64,000 nt of DNA from Macrobrachium rosenbergii (GCF_040412425.1 NC_089749.1:34501570-34565569), one strand, 5' to 3'; positions 23,191 through 37,778 are shown, counted from the first letter of the stretch. The notes: generated by a model from the letters alone, not told the origin. Numbers and translations: made by a program.

Positions 23191-23900
23191 ACAGGTTGAC
23201 CATCACTAATCTGGCAACCAGTAGTCCGGAACAATCAGTAATCCGGCACAAATTTCGGCTAGAGTAATTTCTAATGTTTCTGCACTATTTTTCAAATTTC
23301 CCGGGTCGCTGCGCTAACTAGCTCGCCAGCCGCTTCGATTTGGTGGCGCATTGTGCTGCATCAACAAACTGGAGGTGTTTGTTAAAACAGGCATGCTTTT
23401 GCTGTTCCATTTTTTACATTTATTATTGTCTTTTGGCCTACGCTATCGTATATCGTATAGGCTACATATACGGTAGCCTAGCCTACATTATACTAAACTC
23501 TATTCACATATTAACAGTATTATACAAACATCAACATAACGAATGTGCATCTTTTTCATGGATCTTTTAAAAAGTTATTCTTTACTACATTGTATATAAT
23601 TGCGTATATTCCCATATATTGCTTTTGTATTATAAATTGCGATCAATGCTTTGTTTTGGGAATCGATAACGCTGTGTTTATTTCGCCGCATTTAACTCAG
23701 TTCAGAGAGCTTTTCTTGCTTCTAGTAAGCGTACTTTATTTATTTGGGACAAGGATATTTTTCGTTATACGAAGTGTTTTTAAGTCGAAATATAACTTAA
23801 ATACGTCTCGTTGTGAAATTAATTTAGCTATTTTTTTTCGTTAATATGTGACGTTCGCGGGAATCGCGGCTGGCCGTTTTGGGGGCATGCTTGTTTTGTG
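23190..23900. mobile_element. Possible truncated pogo-like element
   Basis: Begins TA then CAGGTTGACCATCACTAATC, a typical TA-flanked pogo/Tigger-like terminus, followed by GC-richer DNA (CGGGTCGCTGCGC near 23305). No matching inverted end was found downstream, so the right boundary is a guess. Confidence 0.3.
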
Positions 23901-25566
23901 TAAAAAAAAAAAATAAAGATTCCGTATGCTATTTTCTCTTGATTTCATTTGGGAGGAATCTTGCTCCATAGGGGAATACTGCTTTCAGTCTCTCTACAGC
24001 TTCCATACACATTTTTTTCTGGAATACTTTTCAGTTCCTTTGATCTCTCACACACAGCCGTCCAATCTGTATAAAATGTTAGTTAAAGTTTCAGTCATGT
24101 TTTTATTCTTTGTTTGAGAACAGATCCAATTGGCCTTTACTGTAAGTTGAGAAGCGTAATGAAAGTGAATGAAGTCGGGGTTATTATTAGCATAATTTTT
24201 CAAAGGGATTATTGTTTGTGTTCTTAGGAACTAACAGTGTGGTGCCATTATTACTCAGGTACCTGCTGAGGAATAGAGTAAATATGCTTTACATAACGTT
24301 GCTCAGGAACAAAACCGTGGTGGTTCCTTAGTCAAGAAAAAGGTGGGGGGCGTGTCTTATCATCATAAGGCAACTCCTCTTTTGAGTAGCATACTAAACT
24401 TAAGTCATCTTAGGGGATCTCCTCATAAGACGTCTCCTCTGTTGACGATGCACATTCAGTTGGCAGTACCAGGACCTCTCTATTAATGATGCGAAGTCCG
24501 TTGACAGTAGACAAGCTGACAGTAGAGTAATTAGCACGTATCTGCATATACCATCTTATCATAGGACATCCCTTGTGGTTATCCGATCATCTTCTCTGTA
24601 TACAGTGCTGATGAATGGGTTGCAGTAGCATGCTCAACATAGACGACAATCAGACACATTCCTGGATGAGGGATATATGTCAGACAAGTTCCTCAGTGGA
24701 GTCTGTGTCCATGTACGGTTACAAAGTTTGTCTTCTTTGGCGACGTAAAGTGATTGAGCATGCCTACTTTACCTTATCAATTTCTACTGCTAGATTGGTT
24801 TTAATACCAATAACTTTATACAAGAGTATTGTCTTTAGAGGACAGATCTCTTCCTTAATATTCAAGAAGAACTTTTATGTCCTTGGAATTCTGAATGATG
24901 GTTCTTAGCTATGCTCAACCACTTTCAATTCTGGGAATATCAGATGTGTATTGATAGAGACCTTAGTTTCTTGTCTGAACAGGTATATCTATCAACTATT
25001 TTGGAGACTAAGTTCTAAAACTTATTTTCAGTCAAGGAAGGGTGTCTGGAGCCCCTTTCCTTGGTCCTCGTGCTGTTACATTACTCGTGTGAGGAGTGGG
25101 AAATGCAGGCAGTAATTGCAGCTTACAGTCCTCAGTATGATAACGACACCATGATACGAACTTGGTCCCCAAAGATCCTGATGTCCTTCCATGTCAGGTC
25201 TGCGAAAGTGGTAGTACTCAAACAGACAGAAGTACTTTTAGTACAATGGCCAACAAGGAATCAAAAGCGAGATGGATGAAATTTCAGCACTTTCGAGAAG
25301 AAATCATGGGATAGGACGGTTGATCTTGACTTCCAGTTCTCGCTCAACCTCGAAAGGAGATTGATCATATTCTTTCTTCTTTCGATTTCCTGTTGCTGGC
25401 TCCATTCTGATCTGCTTATTCCACATATTCAAAGGTGATCAGTTAGGTAGATCATTTTCCTTTGATGGTCCTGTGGCACCAAAGACAGTATGACTTCTGT
25501 GTTATAATCTAGTCTTTCTACCCAAAGCTAACAACTGGTTTATTAGCTTTGAGCTGCCCGAGAAAC
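23901..25566. other. Intron without recognised gene
   Basis: Includes an A-run at 23902-23912 and mixed-composition sequence. Short open frames (24615-24908, 25061-25279) show no recognised domain, and I could not assign the region to any element. Confidence 0.4.
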
Positions 25567-25999
25567 AATGGCAAAGGGATCCTTTCTCTAGCTAGGGAAC
25601 CAATCAACTGAGCTTACTGTGAAACTTCCTGCTGGACATCAGTACGTTTCAGGTAGGATCTCTATAAGGCGAAGTCATCCATAATGTCTGTCACATTCAG
25701 AAAGGATGTGTATTTTGAGTACTAGGATAGAATGTATTTGTGAAATTCACATTCATATTCTCTTACCTTGGAGTGTTGACCATAGGCAAAGGGATCATTT
25801 CTCTGCCTAGAGGAATGATCTTACGAACGTACCCTGCAATTTCCTGGTGCCATCAGTGCATTTGAGGCAACATCTCTAGGGACCACAGCCATCCATCAAT
25901 CTATGGCATTCAGGAAGAACCCATCAATCTGGTACTTGGATAGAATGTAATTGTGCAGTTCACTTTCGTATCCTTTTACCTTGGGTTATTGCCCATGGG
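25567..25999. repeat. Imperfect tandem duplication, unit about 215-225 bp
   Basis: Unit one (25567-25790) and unit two (25791-25999) share GGCAAAGGGATC-TTTCTC, CAGTNC-TTT-AGG, and TAGAATGTA-TTGTG-A-TTCAC at the same spacing. It sits directly before the 278-bp repeat pair and is unrecognised. Confidence 0.55.
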
Positions 26000-26010
26000 T
26001 CTTTGGACTC

Positions 26011-26564
26011 CTTTTCCTTGGGTCCTTGGTGGATGCTTAATAAGTCATGTAGTTTACCCAGCTCTTAAGGACAGGTTGCATCTCGCATAAGGTGTGCAGC
26101 TACAGGAGAAGATGTGGGTGGGACTGGCTTTCTACCTTCCTCCTGTTTTCCATCCTCTTTCAATGGACATAGGAGGAGTGAATGAGCTGTCACAAGCTGG
26201 ACTGGCATACATGCATGCAGGTGATCTGCATGACTGAGTTTCCTGTTTATAATCCAGTTTTGTTTGGATTAATAGATGCATTTCCTACCTTTTCCTTGAA
26301 TCCTTGGTGGATGCTCAATAAGTCATATAGTTTACCCAGCTCTTAAGGACAGGTTGCATCTCACCTAAGGTGTGCAGCTACAGGGAGAAGATGTGGGTGG
26401 GACTGGCTTTCTACCTTCCTCCTGTTTTCCATCATCTTCCAATGGACATAGGAGTCAATGAGCCATCACAAGCTGGACTAGCATGCATGCATGCAGGTGA
26501 TCTGTATGACTGAGTTTCCTGTCTAAAATCCAGTTTTATTTGGATTAATAGATGCATCTCCTAC
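26011..26564. repeat. 278-bp tandem repeat, two copies
   Basis: Copy one spans 26011-26288 and copy two 26289-26564, each from CTTTTCCTTG to GATGCAT-TCCTAC. They are about 95% identical by eye. A third copy lies at 38290-38573, beyond DIRS D. No coding signal is seen. Confidence 0.85.
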
Positions 26565-27805
26565 TTTCATGATGTTGCCTTGTAATATGTATATCATGCG
26601 ATATTTTGATATATTTACTCTTTTATTTATCATGTGGTATATGTAATGATAATGATTGTTGAAGTGTCATATTTAGTTTGGCATCAGATCTCAAAGGAAC
26701 TAATGATTTAAATAACTTAACAGCATAATTTAAGAGTTGATAATGCAGCGTTAATAGTAACGTAGTATGAGCAACAAGTGTGTGTATTCAGCGAAGACTT
26801 GTTTCATTTCAGTTGTCATCAGTTGAGATAAGAGAGAGTGCTTTGTTTTGGGTTAACTTGAGGATAGTTTAGAATAACAATTGCCGATTCGTTCAGGAAA
26901 TCAACTCAGTTTTTCGTCTTGTTTATAAAACACGTCAATCATAATTAGCTGATTGCAATATGTTTCGATCGTGTAGCGATTTCTGTAAAAGATTCGTCCT
27001 GTACGAGCATAAGGCGAGTGATTTAGCATTGTTTCTGCATTGCTCTGATCACGTACGCCACTTTGAGAGAAAGATTAACATATCCCGATTGCATTCTAAA
27101 TGTTTGCTGGGAGTGACATCGCCTTCCTTCTAGAAATTTCTTTTGGTATCTCGTAACCAAAATGCCTTAATGACGTCATGTCATTGTTTCATGTGCTACT
27201 GGAATTCTGAAATCTGTTTCATTCTTATTCTTGAGACTGATCAGTTTGGTTCCCTCTCTCTCTCTCTCGTTCTTAAAAAGAGATTACTTTTAACGTAGTA
27301 TATTTGTGGTCACTGATATTAGTATTAACTTTTGAGATCTGAATTTAGTAAAATTATTTAGTTTGTAATGGTGCCTGGTAAAAAAAGTGTGTTTTGTGAA
27401 ATTAGTGCAGCTGCAGAGGGATTTTACAGATTTTTTTACAAGTTTGTGTAAGGTAACGTGAATTTTACTTATTATACCATGGTATAATAAGTTAGGGAAA
27501 TTTTGCCTTAGTGAAATTGTTATTGATAAATCTTATGTGTATTTTTGTTTTTTCTGCAATCTCTTCATATTTTCACATTTGTTTATGTTTGTGATGAAAC
27601 GTTTATCTACGTAGCATTTTAAATATTTCTTTGTAATTTAATGTTGCATACTTGATTAAATTTTTCATTTATTAAGATTTTCTTTTCAAATCTTGAGTAT
27701 TTCTTGATAGTTTAAATTTTGCTTGATTAATTTAAATTCCTGATAAAGTTTTTGTGAATTAGTTTTGTTTCATAATTTCATTCAAGAATTATTTAAGTTT
27801 TGTGT
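26565..27805 (+). other. AT-rich intron
   Basis: No gene found. A short CT tract lies at 27254-27269, and a perfect inverted repeat TTATTATACCATGGTATAATAA at 27470-27491. Confidence 0.5.
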
Positions 27806-27807
27806 TA

Positions 27808-29760
27808 CAGGTCTCCCTCTCTTTATGCGAGGGTTAGGGGACAAAAAACCTCGCATATATTGAAATCGCATGAAGAGAATATATAAACCAATGGGAAAAA
27901 TAGGGTTAGGTTCCCAGGCCGTGAATATATCTTAATGAATAATATTTTTCATGGTTAAAACAAAAACAAGTATTACAGAATTCTTTTATTATACAAATGT
28001 AACATAAAACATGATTTCTGGCAAAAAGGTGTATAGAATGATGGCTAGGCTAGCCTCTTACATAAACAAAAGAATGACAGTGACATTGAAATATTTTTTC
28101 TTTCAACAACGAATGCATAAAAATGTTTTCTATTTTCTTTTTTCTTTACAAAAACAACAAATGAGCAGTTCAAGAAATGAAACATTTAATTTACCAAAAA
28201 TAATGTTGACTAATGAATAAGAACATTGTTTTCATCTGGGGGTGGGGGATGGATCATCTGGGTCCAACTCGAGGAACGGAAGAGTGATGTCGAGTGTTGA
28301 TCGTGATGACGATGATGAATATCCAGGTTCAGGTGTACTGTTCCTACTAGACAGTGCTGATGTTGCGGGTTCTGGGGTGGTAGACAATGGTCTAAAGAAA
28401 TTTAGCATGGTTGATTGCTTAATTACATTTCTCTTATGATTATAAAGTTCTTTGTATGGAGCAAGCACTTCTTGTATCTGCCGTTTTAACTTTAAACTTT
28501 TCTCGTAGTTAGGATTGAAATTTTCGAATTTCTGAATTAATGCTTCGGTATTGGAGAACAATTCAGACAGTTTTTTCGCACTCAGATCTTTAATTTTCAT
28601 ATCATCACCATCATCATCATCATTTCCACTTTCCTCTACAGCTGTCCCCTCAGTCATCCATCCTTTTTTATTTGCATACCAGTGAACAGGCATCGTCTGT
28701 TTACCTGCGACTTTTAACGCACGAGGGCTTTGTGCGTGATAAGCAGCTGCGGGCTTTAACTCGAAATCGCCTGCCGTGTTGCCACATAACATCAATGTTA
28801 TCCTATCTTTAAAGGGCTTGAAACCAGGGGAACTTTTTCCTTCTTTGCTTATATATGTTCTATTAGTCATTCTTTTCCAGAATAGTCCTGTGTCGTCAGC
28901 ATTAAAAACTTGCTTTTGGCTATATCCCATCTCACGCACGATAGCTTCAAGTTCTGGCAGCAGCGTCATGGTCAGCACTTACACTTTCACCACAGGCAAC
29001 GATATTGTGCAAATTCTGTCTACGAATAAACTTATCTAACCACCCCTGACTTGCAAGAAAAGGGTCTGGATCTTTTATGTTTTCATTTTCAACCACACGC
29101 TGATAAAAATGTAATGCCTTTTCTCGTAAAACACTATTACTAAGCTTTGAATGCTTTACTTTCTTCTCATGTTCAATATAGAGAGAGAGAGAGAGTATTT
29201 TTTCCATTTTTTCAACCAGTGGATTTCTGACTCGTTATTTTTGCTGATAACGGAGTAGACTGTATCACTGAAGCACGAATCTTTTCTGCATTAGCCTTAA
29301 TATTCCTAATCGTGGATTCACCAACTCCAAACACACGTCCAAGAGCGCTATTACCACCTGCGTCTGCTCTCCGTAATATTTCCAGTTTTGTTTCAATGGT
29401 CAGAGCTTTTCTTTGACACTTTGCAACACTTTCATTTGAAGAAGATGATGCTGGTCGTTTGGGTTCCATTATGCAGAAAAATAACTAGCAGTATGAGTAT
29501 GAAATAGCAAGAACTAGCAAACACGGTCGGGATTGTGTTAGCTACAGACTGAGCATCTGAACTCCGCAAATAATACTGTATTAGGTGCCACATGCGTCAC
29601 TTAGCTGTTCATGCAGAGATGAAATGAGTATTGTGATACGCATCTCATACTTGCAGAATTGCGAATTTTCCTTCGCATAAAAAGAATGAAGGTATAAAAA
29701 TGTAATTCGCATAATAGTGAACTCGCATATATAGAATTCGCATAAAGAGAGGGGGACCTG
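27808..29760 (-). mobile_element. Tigger/pogo-type DNA transposon, internally deleted
   Basis: A 1953-bp element flanked by TA (27806-27807 and 29761-29762). Its ends are inverted repeats: CAGGTCTCCCTCTCTTTATGCG on the left, and on the right the complement of CAGGTCCCCCTCTCTTTATG. The transposase on the - strand is broken and lacks most of the DDE core. Confidence 0.9.
28232..29469 (-). pseudogene. Tigger-like (CENP-B/jerky family) transposase, broken
   Basis: Three open blocks in three frames. 29212-29469 is a CENP-B-type N-terminal helix-turn-helix (ALTIETKLEILRRADAG, GVGESTIRNI). 28947-29207 is the second CENP-B DNA-binding domain (ALHFYQRV, GWLDKFIRRQNLHN). 28232-28978 starts the DDE domain (VFNADDTGLFWKRM, KDRITLMLCGNTAGDFELKP) and runs to WMTEG, then jumps directly into an acidic, Ser/Pro-rich tail. 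The second and third catalytic acidic residues are absent, so an internal deletion removed the rest of the catalytic core. Frameshifts lie near 29210 and 28960. A GA microsatellite at 29178-29194 sits in the coding region next to the first. Confidence 0.85.
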
Positions 29761-29762
29761 TA

Positions 29763-30094
29763 TTTTCAAGTAATAGTAAATTTTTCAGATTGTGAATTCT
29801 AATTAAAGATTTTGAATTTAAAAATAAATTTTTGTATTTAATATTTTTAGAAAAACAGTGTTTCATTTATTGACCACCAGTGAATAGGACTACAGTAATT
29901 GTGTGTGCATAAGGCAAAGTGATAAACATGTTTTGTTCTTTTAGTTTTGCTAAAGTGAGTTAAGACTAGGGAAACAGTAAAAGTTAATTGATGGAGTGAT
30001 GCCCTTTTACTCTAGAATAGCTCTTGTTTAATTGTTGATACCTCACACATATTCTGATAAACTTAGTTTGATTTTCGAAGCGATTAATAAGTTT
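29763..30094 (+). other. Intron between Tigger element and DIRS D
   Basis: AT-rich, with no gene or repeat recognised. Its last bases (TAAGTTTTT) flank the left end of DIRS D. Confidence 0.5.
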
Positions 30095-30420
30095 TTCTGG
30101 GTTTCCCGACCTGTGTCACCCGGTGAAATAACCTTTCAGCACTTATTTCTAGGTAAAGCTATTGCTAAATATACCAGAGAAAAGCTAAAAAGCTAAGCCG
30201 GAGTTACTACCCCGGTCGAGCTCCATGAAATGGAGTCGTGTATGAGAAAGGGTGAGATTGTCACAATCACAGGCCTCCGCCCTGTAAACATTCCCAATGT
30301 CAAAAGTCCCACCGAGTGAGGTGCCGTTACAAACCCCCACACCACTCGCGGACTGTAAACAAACCGGCGTCACCCTCATTCCACTTTTAGCACGCGTCCG
30401 CTGTTGTTGTTCTGTTCGTG
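30095..30420 (+). repeat. Left inverted terminal repeat of DIRS D
   Basis: Contains ACCTGTGTCACCCGGTGAAA and CTGTAAACATTCCCAATGTC, found inverted at 37830-38110. Confidence 0.88.
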
Positions 30421-32600
<2,180 letters not shown>

Positions 32601-32825
32601 ACCTGACTTTCTCCTTCCAGATTGACCGCAGCTCGGGACTCTTCGTTGTCGACCCTCAAGACCTGGGTCAGTGGCCGGGAGGAACGTCGGGGGCAGGGAA
32701 ACCCTACGTTTTTATCTAAGGACGTCTGGCGTTCTCTTCCCGGCGCCCCAGTGCGGATGATCGCTGGGATCCGGGAAATGATGCAGCCTCTACGGAGTTG
32801 TCTGGGCTCTTAAGGACTCGAGCCG

Positions 32826-34496
32826 ATGAATGTGGACCTGGAAACAGGGGTAAGTGAGGCAGGTGTTCCTTCTTCCACTGCTTCTTCCTTCCTCTTGCCT
32901 TATGGACGGTGCAAGGTCTTCCCTAAGGTTAAATCTGTAAAGAAAAAGACTTTAAAGTCCCATGAAGCAGTTTGACTTCTGCTAAACAAAGCAAGGAGGT
33001 TCCCACCTCCTTCCTTTGATGCGGAAGCATTTGCAGAGCTTCTTATGAAGCAGTTTGACAAAAGGGTTGACAGCAAGCTGTCGCAACTCTCAAGTCAGGT
33101 GTTTTCGTCAAATGCTTCCGTGCTCTCATTGTCAGAAGAGGTTAAGTCTCAAAGGACTTTAATCTCCGGATTCATGAGTGGTGGAGCGGCCAACAAACCC
33201 TTCTCCGTCCCGGACACCTCCAGCCTACCTCCTTTTGATAAAGGAAACCCCTGGCGCCTGACCCTCTTTGCCCCCCAGCATGAGGGTACCCTCACTATCG
33301 AGGGCCTAGGCACTCTTAGGCTGGAGGAATTGGAATTCTTCCCTCCCAACCTGAAATCACCTTACGCAGGTTATGCCAGGCTTACTGAGGAGGCATGGGT
33401 TCGGTCTGACAAGGTCCCCAAGGAAACTGTCATCTTCCCGAGGGACCAGGCCCAGTCGGTCCTACTACGGACTTTGTCGGAGTGGCAGGCAGAGAACACC
33501 AAACTCACTCCGGCCAAAGGTGCCTTTACAATGTTCTCTCTGGGAGAAGTTCTCCCCACCCCTTGCACCTCTAAAGTGGCCTCCCTCACCAACCAGGCTT
33601 GTGTGGAGGGTAAGCCCCTTCCTCATCTCCGGGAGACAGATCCCACCTCTCTTGTCTTACCCGGAGATTCTCAGTATTGGGTAGGAGCTCCGGATACCTT
33701 CACGGTTACTCGGCTTGACCCTGACTGCGCTTCTAGCCTCTTCAGCGAGCAACTCCCTAGGATCCCGGAGTCGCTCTTGAAGACTGAAGCTGAGTCTAAG
33801 GACAGACTTAGTAGGTCCTTAAACTCTCTGACTTTGGCAGAGGCAACGTCAGTAGTATATAGCGAAGATGCGCTATTCCAGGTACTGACGAAATCTCTCT
33901 TAGGGAGTTTTCAGCAGGTCCTGTATGATTTCATCAAGGCCCGGTTGAACTGCCGGAAACACATCTTTTCGGCAGCCTCCATCCGTCATGAGCCTAACAG
34001 GCTCATAAAAAGCTCTATCTGGGGAGCTAACCTCTTCCCCCAGGAAGAGGTTGATGCGGTCCTAGCCGAGGCAACTAGGGCCAACCAGAGTCTCCGCTCC
34101 CGATGGGGTTTATCCTCTAAGAGGAAGCAGTCTGAGCCTGCCGGAACTCATTCCAAGCCAGGGAAAAAGTTCAAGAAGTTTAAACGGCTCCCGACTCAGA
34201 CTGTCTTGCAGGCTGTCCAGGTCCCCGTCCCTGGTCATCCTTCAACCTCCCAGCCTCAACCTCAACCTCAGTATGTGCTGGTCCAACCAGCCCATCAACC
34301 TCTCGCTGCCCCTTCATACGTCTCCTCCCCAGCTTTCAACGCTTCTTATGAAAGCCAAGGTGCATTTCGGTCCATCCAAAATGCAAAGGGAACGAGAGCT
34401 AGGGGGTACTTCCTAGGTAGAGGAACATCCCGCTCCTCCTCCAGAGGAAGGGGAGGCAGAGGCTCCAGAGGAGGCAGACCCTCTCCCGCCCAGTGA
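32826..34496 (+). pseudogene. DIRS D gag-like ORF1 (one in-frame stop, then 483 open codons)
   Basis: An ATG at 32826 opens a frame with one TGA at 32973-32975, after which it is uninterrupted from 33045 (in-frame ATG) to 34496. The same frame is open further upstream from about 32622 apart from a TAA at 32811. The protein is probably nucleocapsid-like. It has an N-terminal helical segment (KRVDSKLSQLSSQVF), a middle domain with NCRKHIFSAASIRHEP, a Gln/Pro-rich linker (STSQPQPQPQY) and an RGG-rich basic tail (SSRGRGGRGSRGG) likely to bind RNA. Whether the true start is 32826 or 33045 cannot be told from sequence alone. ORF2 starts in another frame beyond the stop at 34496. Confidence 0.7.
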
Positions 34497-34599
34497 GATA
34501 TCTCAGGTAGGCGGGAGGTTATACCATTTTCGGGACCAGTGGAGCTTCAGTCCCTGGGCCCAGAGCATAGTCTCCAAGGGACTGGGGTGGAGTTGGTGC

Positions 34600-35200
34600 A
34601 GAAGTCCTCCCCCCCCCAGTCAGGTTCCATCAGTTACCCTCCAAGGCTCTGAAGGACTTTGTGAAAGATCTATTATTAAAGAGGGCAATAAAGCGAGACA
34701 TCTGAAATTTCAAGGCAGACTGTTCAGTGTTCCAAAGAAAGGTTCCAGAGTAATTCTAGACTTGTCCCGTCTAAATTCCTACATTCAATGCGACAAGTTT
34801 CAATGCTTACAATCTCGCAGGTTCGGACCCTACTGCCCCGTGGAGCCGTAACCACCTCTATAGATCTTTCAGACGCCTATTATCACGTCCCGATTGAGAA
34901 GGTTCTCTCCTTATCTGGGGTTCAGACTAGGAAATCAGGCATACTCATTCAGGGTCATGCCATTCGGTCTCAATATAGCTCCCAGAATCTTCACCAAACT
35001 GGCGGATACGGTAGTTCAGCAACTCCGGTCTCAGGGGATCATGCTAGCCGCATACCTAGACGATTGGATTGTTTGGGCATCCAACGCCAACGAATGCCGG
35101 AAAGCAACAGCCATAGTAATCGGCTTTCTGGAATCACTGGGCTTTCAGATAAACAAGGAGAAATCCCGCCTAGTGCGGAGAGTCGCTTTCAATGGTTAGG
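34600..35200 (+). pseudogene. DIRS D reverse transcriptase (frameshifted)
   Basis: Two blocks. 34788-34920 gives AVTTSIDLSDAYYHVPIE, the first palm aspartate region. After a frameshift near 34900, 34894-35199 gives VMPFGLNIAPRIFTKL and the catalytic AYLDDWIVWA, both aspartates present. Earlier codons (34640-34790) are interrupted by stops. This is the only RT in the window where both core RT motifs are intact, separated by one frameshift. Confidence 0.78.
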
Positions 35201-35870
35201 AATCCAATGGGACCTGTGTGCACACAGACTATCTCTTCCGCCGCCAAACGGAGAGAAATAGCAAAAGCAACCAGACAGTTCCTCAAGAACAAGAAAGCTT
35301 CCCGTCGTACCCAAGAAAGAGTCTTAGGTTCTCTTCAGTTTGCTTCAGTGACAGATCTTTTGAAATCCAAACTGAAAGACATAAACAGGGTATGGCGGAG
35401 TCGAGCCAATGTCAGGTTCAGAGACAAAATATCTCTGATTCCGCCGATTTTGAAAAAGAGACTCCGCCCTTGGACGACTGTCAAGAGCTTATCGAAGTCA
35501 GTGCCTCTTCAGTTTCCTCCGCCATCACTAGTGATTCACACCGACGCTTCCCTGGCGGGTGGGAGGATACTCCCAACACAAGAAGGTACAGGGGACTTGG
35601 TCTACCATGTTCCGCCAGTTTCATATCAATGTCCTGGAAGCTATGGCAGTCTTTCTAATCCTGAAGAAACTGCGTCCGAATAATCTGATTCATATGAGAT
35701 TGGTCCTGGACAGCGCAGTAGTAGTACACTGTTTAAACAGGGGAGGTTCCAAGTCGAGTCGGATCAACCAAGTTATGATAGCAATATTCTCTCTAGCAAA
35801 CAAACACCGGTGGCATCTGTCTGCTACCCACCTTGCAGGGGTCCGAATGTCATTGCAGACTCCTATCCAG
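35192..35870 (+). pseudogene. DIRS D RNase H (frameshifted)
   Basis: The 35192-35683 frame carries the connection region (RTQERVLGSLQFASV) and the first RNase H motif (VIHTDASLAGG). A frameshift near 35560 moves to 35559-35860, with FHINVLEAMAVFLILKKL (the acidic motif) and LVLDSAVVVHCLNRGG (the next aspartate). Confidence 0.75.
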
Positions 35871-36189
35871 GACAACTCCGCTGGAGTCGGAATGGTCCCT
35901 GGACAAAACTTCATTCAAATGGATTTGCAATCAAGTTCCAGGTCTCGAAGTAGATCTCTTTGCAACAGAATGCAACCACAAACTACCTTGTTATGTTGCT
36001 CCCAACCTGGACCGTCTAGCTCACTCCACAGATGCAATGTCCATAGATTGGAACAAGTGGAAAAGGATCTACCTCTTTCCTCCAGTAAACCTGTTACTGA
36101 AAGTCCTTCACAAGCTCAGGACATTCAAGGGTCAGATAGCCCTAGTAGCTCCCAACTGGCGAAGAGCAACTGGTTTCCACTTCTTCTAG
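35871..36189 (+). pseudogene. DIRS D DLFAT-type domain
   Basis: Frame 35833-36189 encodes VDLFATECNHKLPCYVAPNL, SIDWNKWKRIYLFPP and IALVAPNWRRATGF, the same order as 7379-7730 and 14461-14859. It begins in a frame different from RNase H. Confidence 0.65.
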
Positions 36190-36202
36190 AGCTGAAGCTT
36201 CG

Positions 36203-37264
36203 GTGTTTGCAAATTCCCAACCTGTAACTGACGCAAATAGTACAAACTCAGACTGTGTCAGCTTCCTCAAGAATTCAGAATGCCCTGGCTTTGTGGATTT
36301 CATGAAGTTTGCAGCTCAGAAGGATGCTAATATTGATCCTATTAACACTTTGTTCCTAGAATCAGATAAAAGGGAATCCACTCTTAGACAATATGACTCA
36401 GCAGTTAAGAAATTAGCACTCTTCTTAAAAGAATCTGAAGCTACTGTAATGACCACTAATTTAGCTATTTCATTTTTAGGTCATTATTTGAGAAAGGTCT
36501 CGCCTCAAGTACCATTACTACAGCAAAATCAGCTTTGAAAAGATATTTTTACGGGTTTAAGATTAACTTAACAGACTCTTATTTTCGTCTATCCCTAAAG
36601 CCTGTGCTCGTTTAAGACCAGTAACCCGCCCACATTCGGTTTCCTGGTTCTTAAATGATGTTCTTAAGTTAGCCTCAGAAATAGATAATCATAATTGCTC
36701 TTTCACTAACTTATTGAGGAAGACCTTATTTTTGATTAGTTTAGCTTCAGGTGCTAGAATTTCTGAACTGTCTGCCCTGTCTAGAGAACCCAATCATATT
36801 GATTTCCTTCCATCAGGTGAAGTGTTGCTAGCTCCTCACCCTAAGTTCCTAGCTAAAAATGAAGATCCTCGAGATAGGTGGTCTCCTGGAAGGTCATCCC
36901 CCTCCCACAGGACCTGTCTTTATGCCCAGTCTTTACCTTGAAAGCCTATTTAGACAGGACCTCACACATAACTTCCGGGCCTCTGTTTGTAAGGGAAGGG
37001 GGAGGAACTATCTCTTTGAAAGCCATTAGGCAACAGATCCTGTATTTCATTAAACATGCAAACCCAGATTCAGTCCCAAAAGTACATGACATTAGAGCAG
37101 TGGCCACCTCCACTAACTATTTCCATTATATGAATTTCGAGGATCTTGCAAAATACACGGGGTGGAAGTCTCCCGTAGTTTTTAAACGCCACTACCTGAA
37201 ATCACTAGAAGCTCTGAAATTCACTACAGTGGCAGCAGGGAACATCGTTCCCCCCCCAGTTTAA
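36203..37264 (+). pseudogene. DIRS D tyrosine recombinase (frameshifted)
   Basis: The N-terminal core-binding part is open from 36203 to 36538 (TLRQYDSAVKKLALFL). After shifts near 36505 and 36590 the catalytic part follows: LISLASGARISELSAL (first Arg, about 36735-36775), LCPVFTLKAYLDRT, VHDIRAVATS (HxxR, 37085-37115), GWKSPVVFKRHYLKS (Tyr at about 37185-37190). Another shift lies near 36900. All the signature residues can be read, so the family was active fairly recently. The stop is at 37262-37264. Confidence 0.8.
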
Positions 37265-37685
37265 TTCTTCTTAGTACTCAGTCATTCTCCTCCCTCCTAC
37301 CTGCCTCATTTATTCCCCTTTGGTCATGTGCAGGTGAGGCAGCTTCACAGCCTATCTCCTGACCATGTCATAGTTTTGTCCTGTCTATGTGTTTAATTTA
37401 AATGTTACATGTATTATCTTGTGGGACATAGTTTCCCCACCTTAGTTTTAAGTATAATGTTTAGTACCTAATTTTCACTTTTATGTACTCATTAATCTAA
37501 GGATGATTTTATATTCATGTACCTTTTAATATTGCATTAAATTTAAGTATATTTATTATATCTTTATTATATCTTAATACCACATCTTGCTACTGGGATA
37601 ATTAAAACTCTTGTGGAAATTTAGTTTTATTGCTTTCCTCTACAAGTCTCCTTTTGTTTCAGGATGGTATTTTGATTTCTCTGTT
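37265..37685 (+). other. 3' untranslated region of DIRS D
   Basis: AT-rich sequence between the recombinase stop and the ICR, without an ORF of note. Confidence 0.55.
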
Positions 37686-37778
37686 ATTATTTCACCGGGT
37701 GACACAGGTGGGAAACCCAGAAAAGGATTTTGACAAAGGAAAAATCTATTTCTGGGAGAGACCTGTGTCACCCGGTGA
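37686..37778 (+). repeat. ICR of DIRS D
   Basis: Its first part, TTTCACCGGGTGACACAGGT then GGGAAACCCAGA, is the complement of the left end (30095-30125). Its second part, AAGGATTTTGACAAAGG then CTATTTCTGGGAGAGACCTG, is the complement of the right end (38105-38150). Confidence 0.88.

Noticed and set aside
23340..24117. Series of hydrophobic + strand frames, possible membrane protein
   Set aside because: Short, overlapping, T-rich sequence gives Phe/Leu/Ile/Tyr in any frame; no family motif or splice structure was seen.
24300..25560. Possible LTR retrotransposon internal region
   Set aside because: Some words repeat with 25780-26010, but I found no protease, RT or integrase motif.
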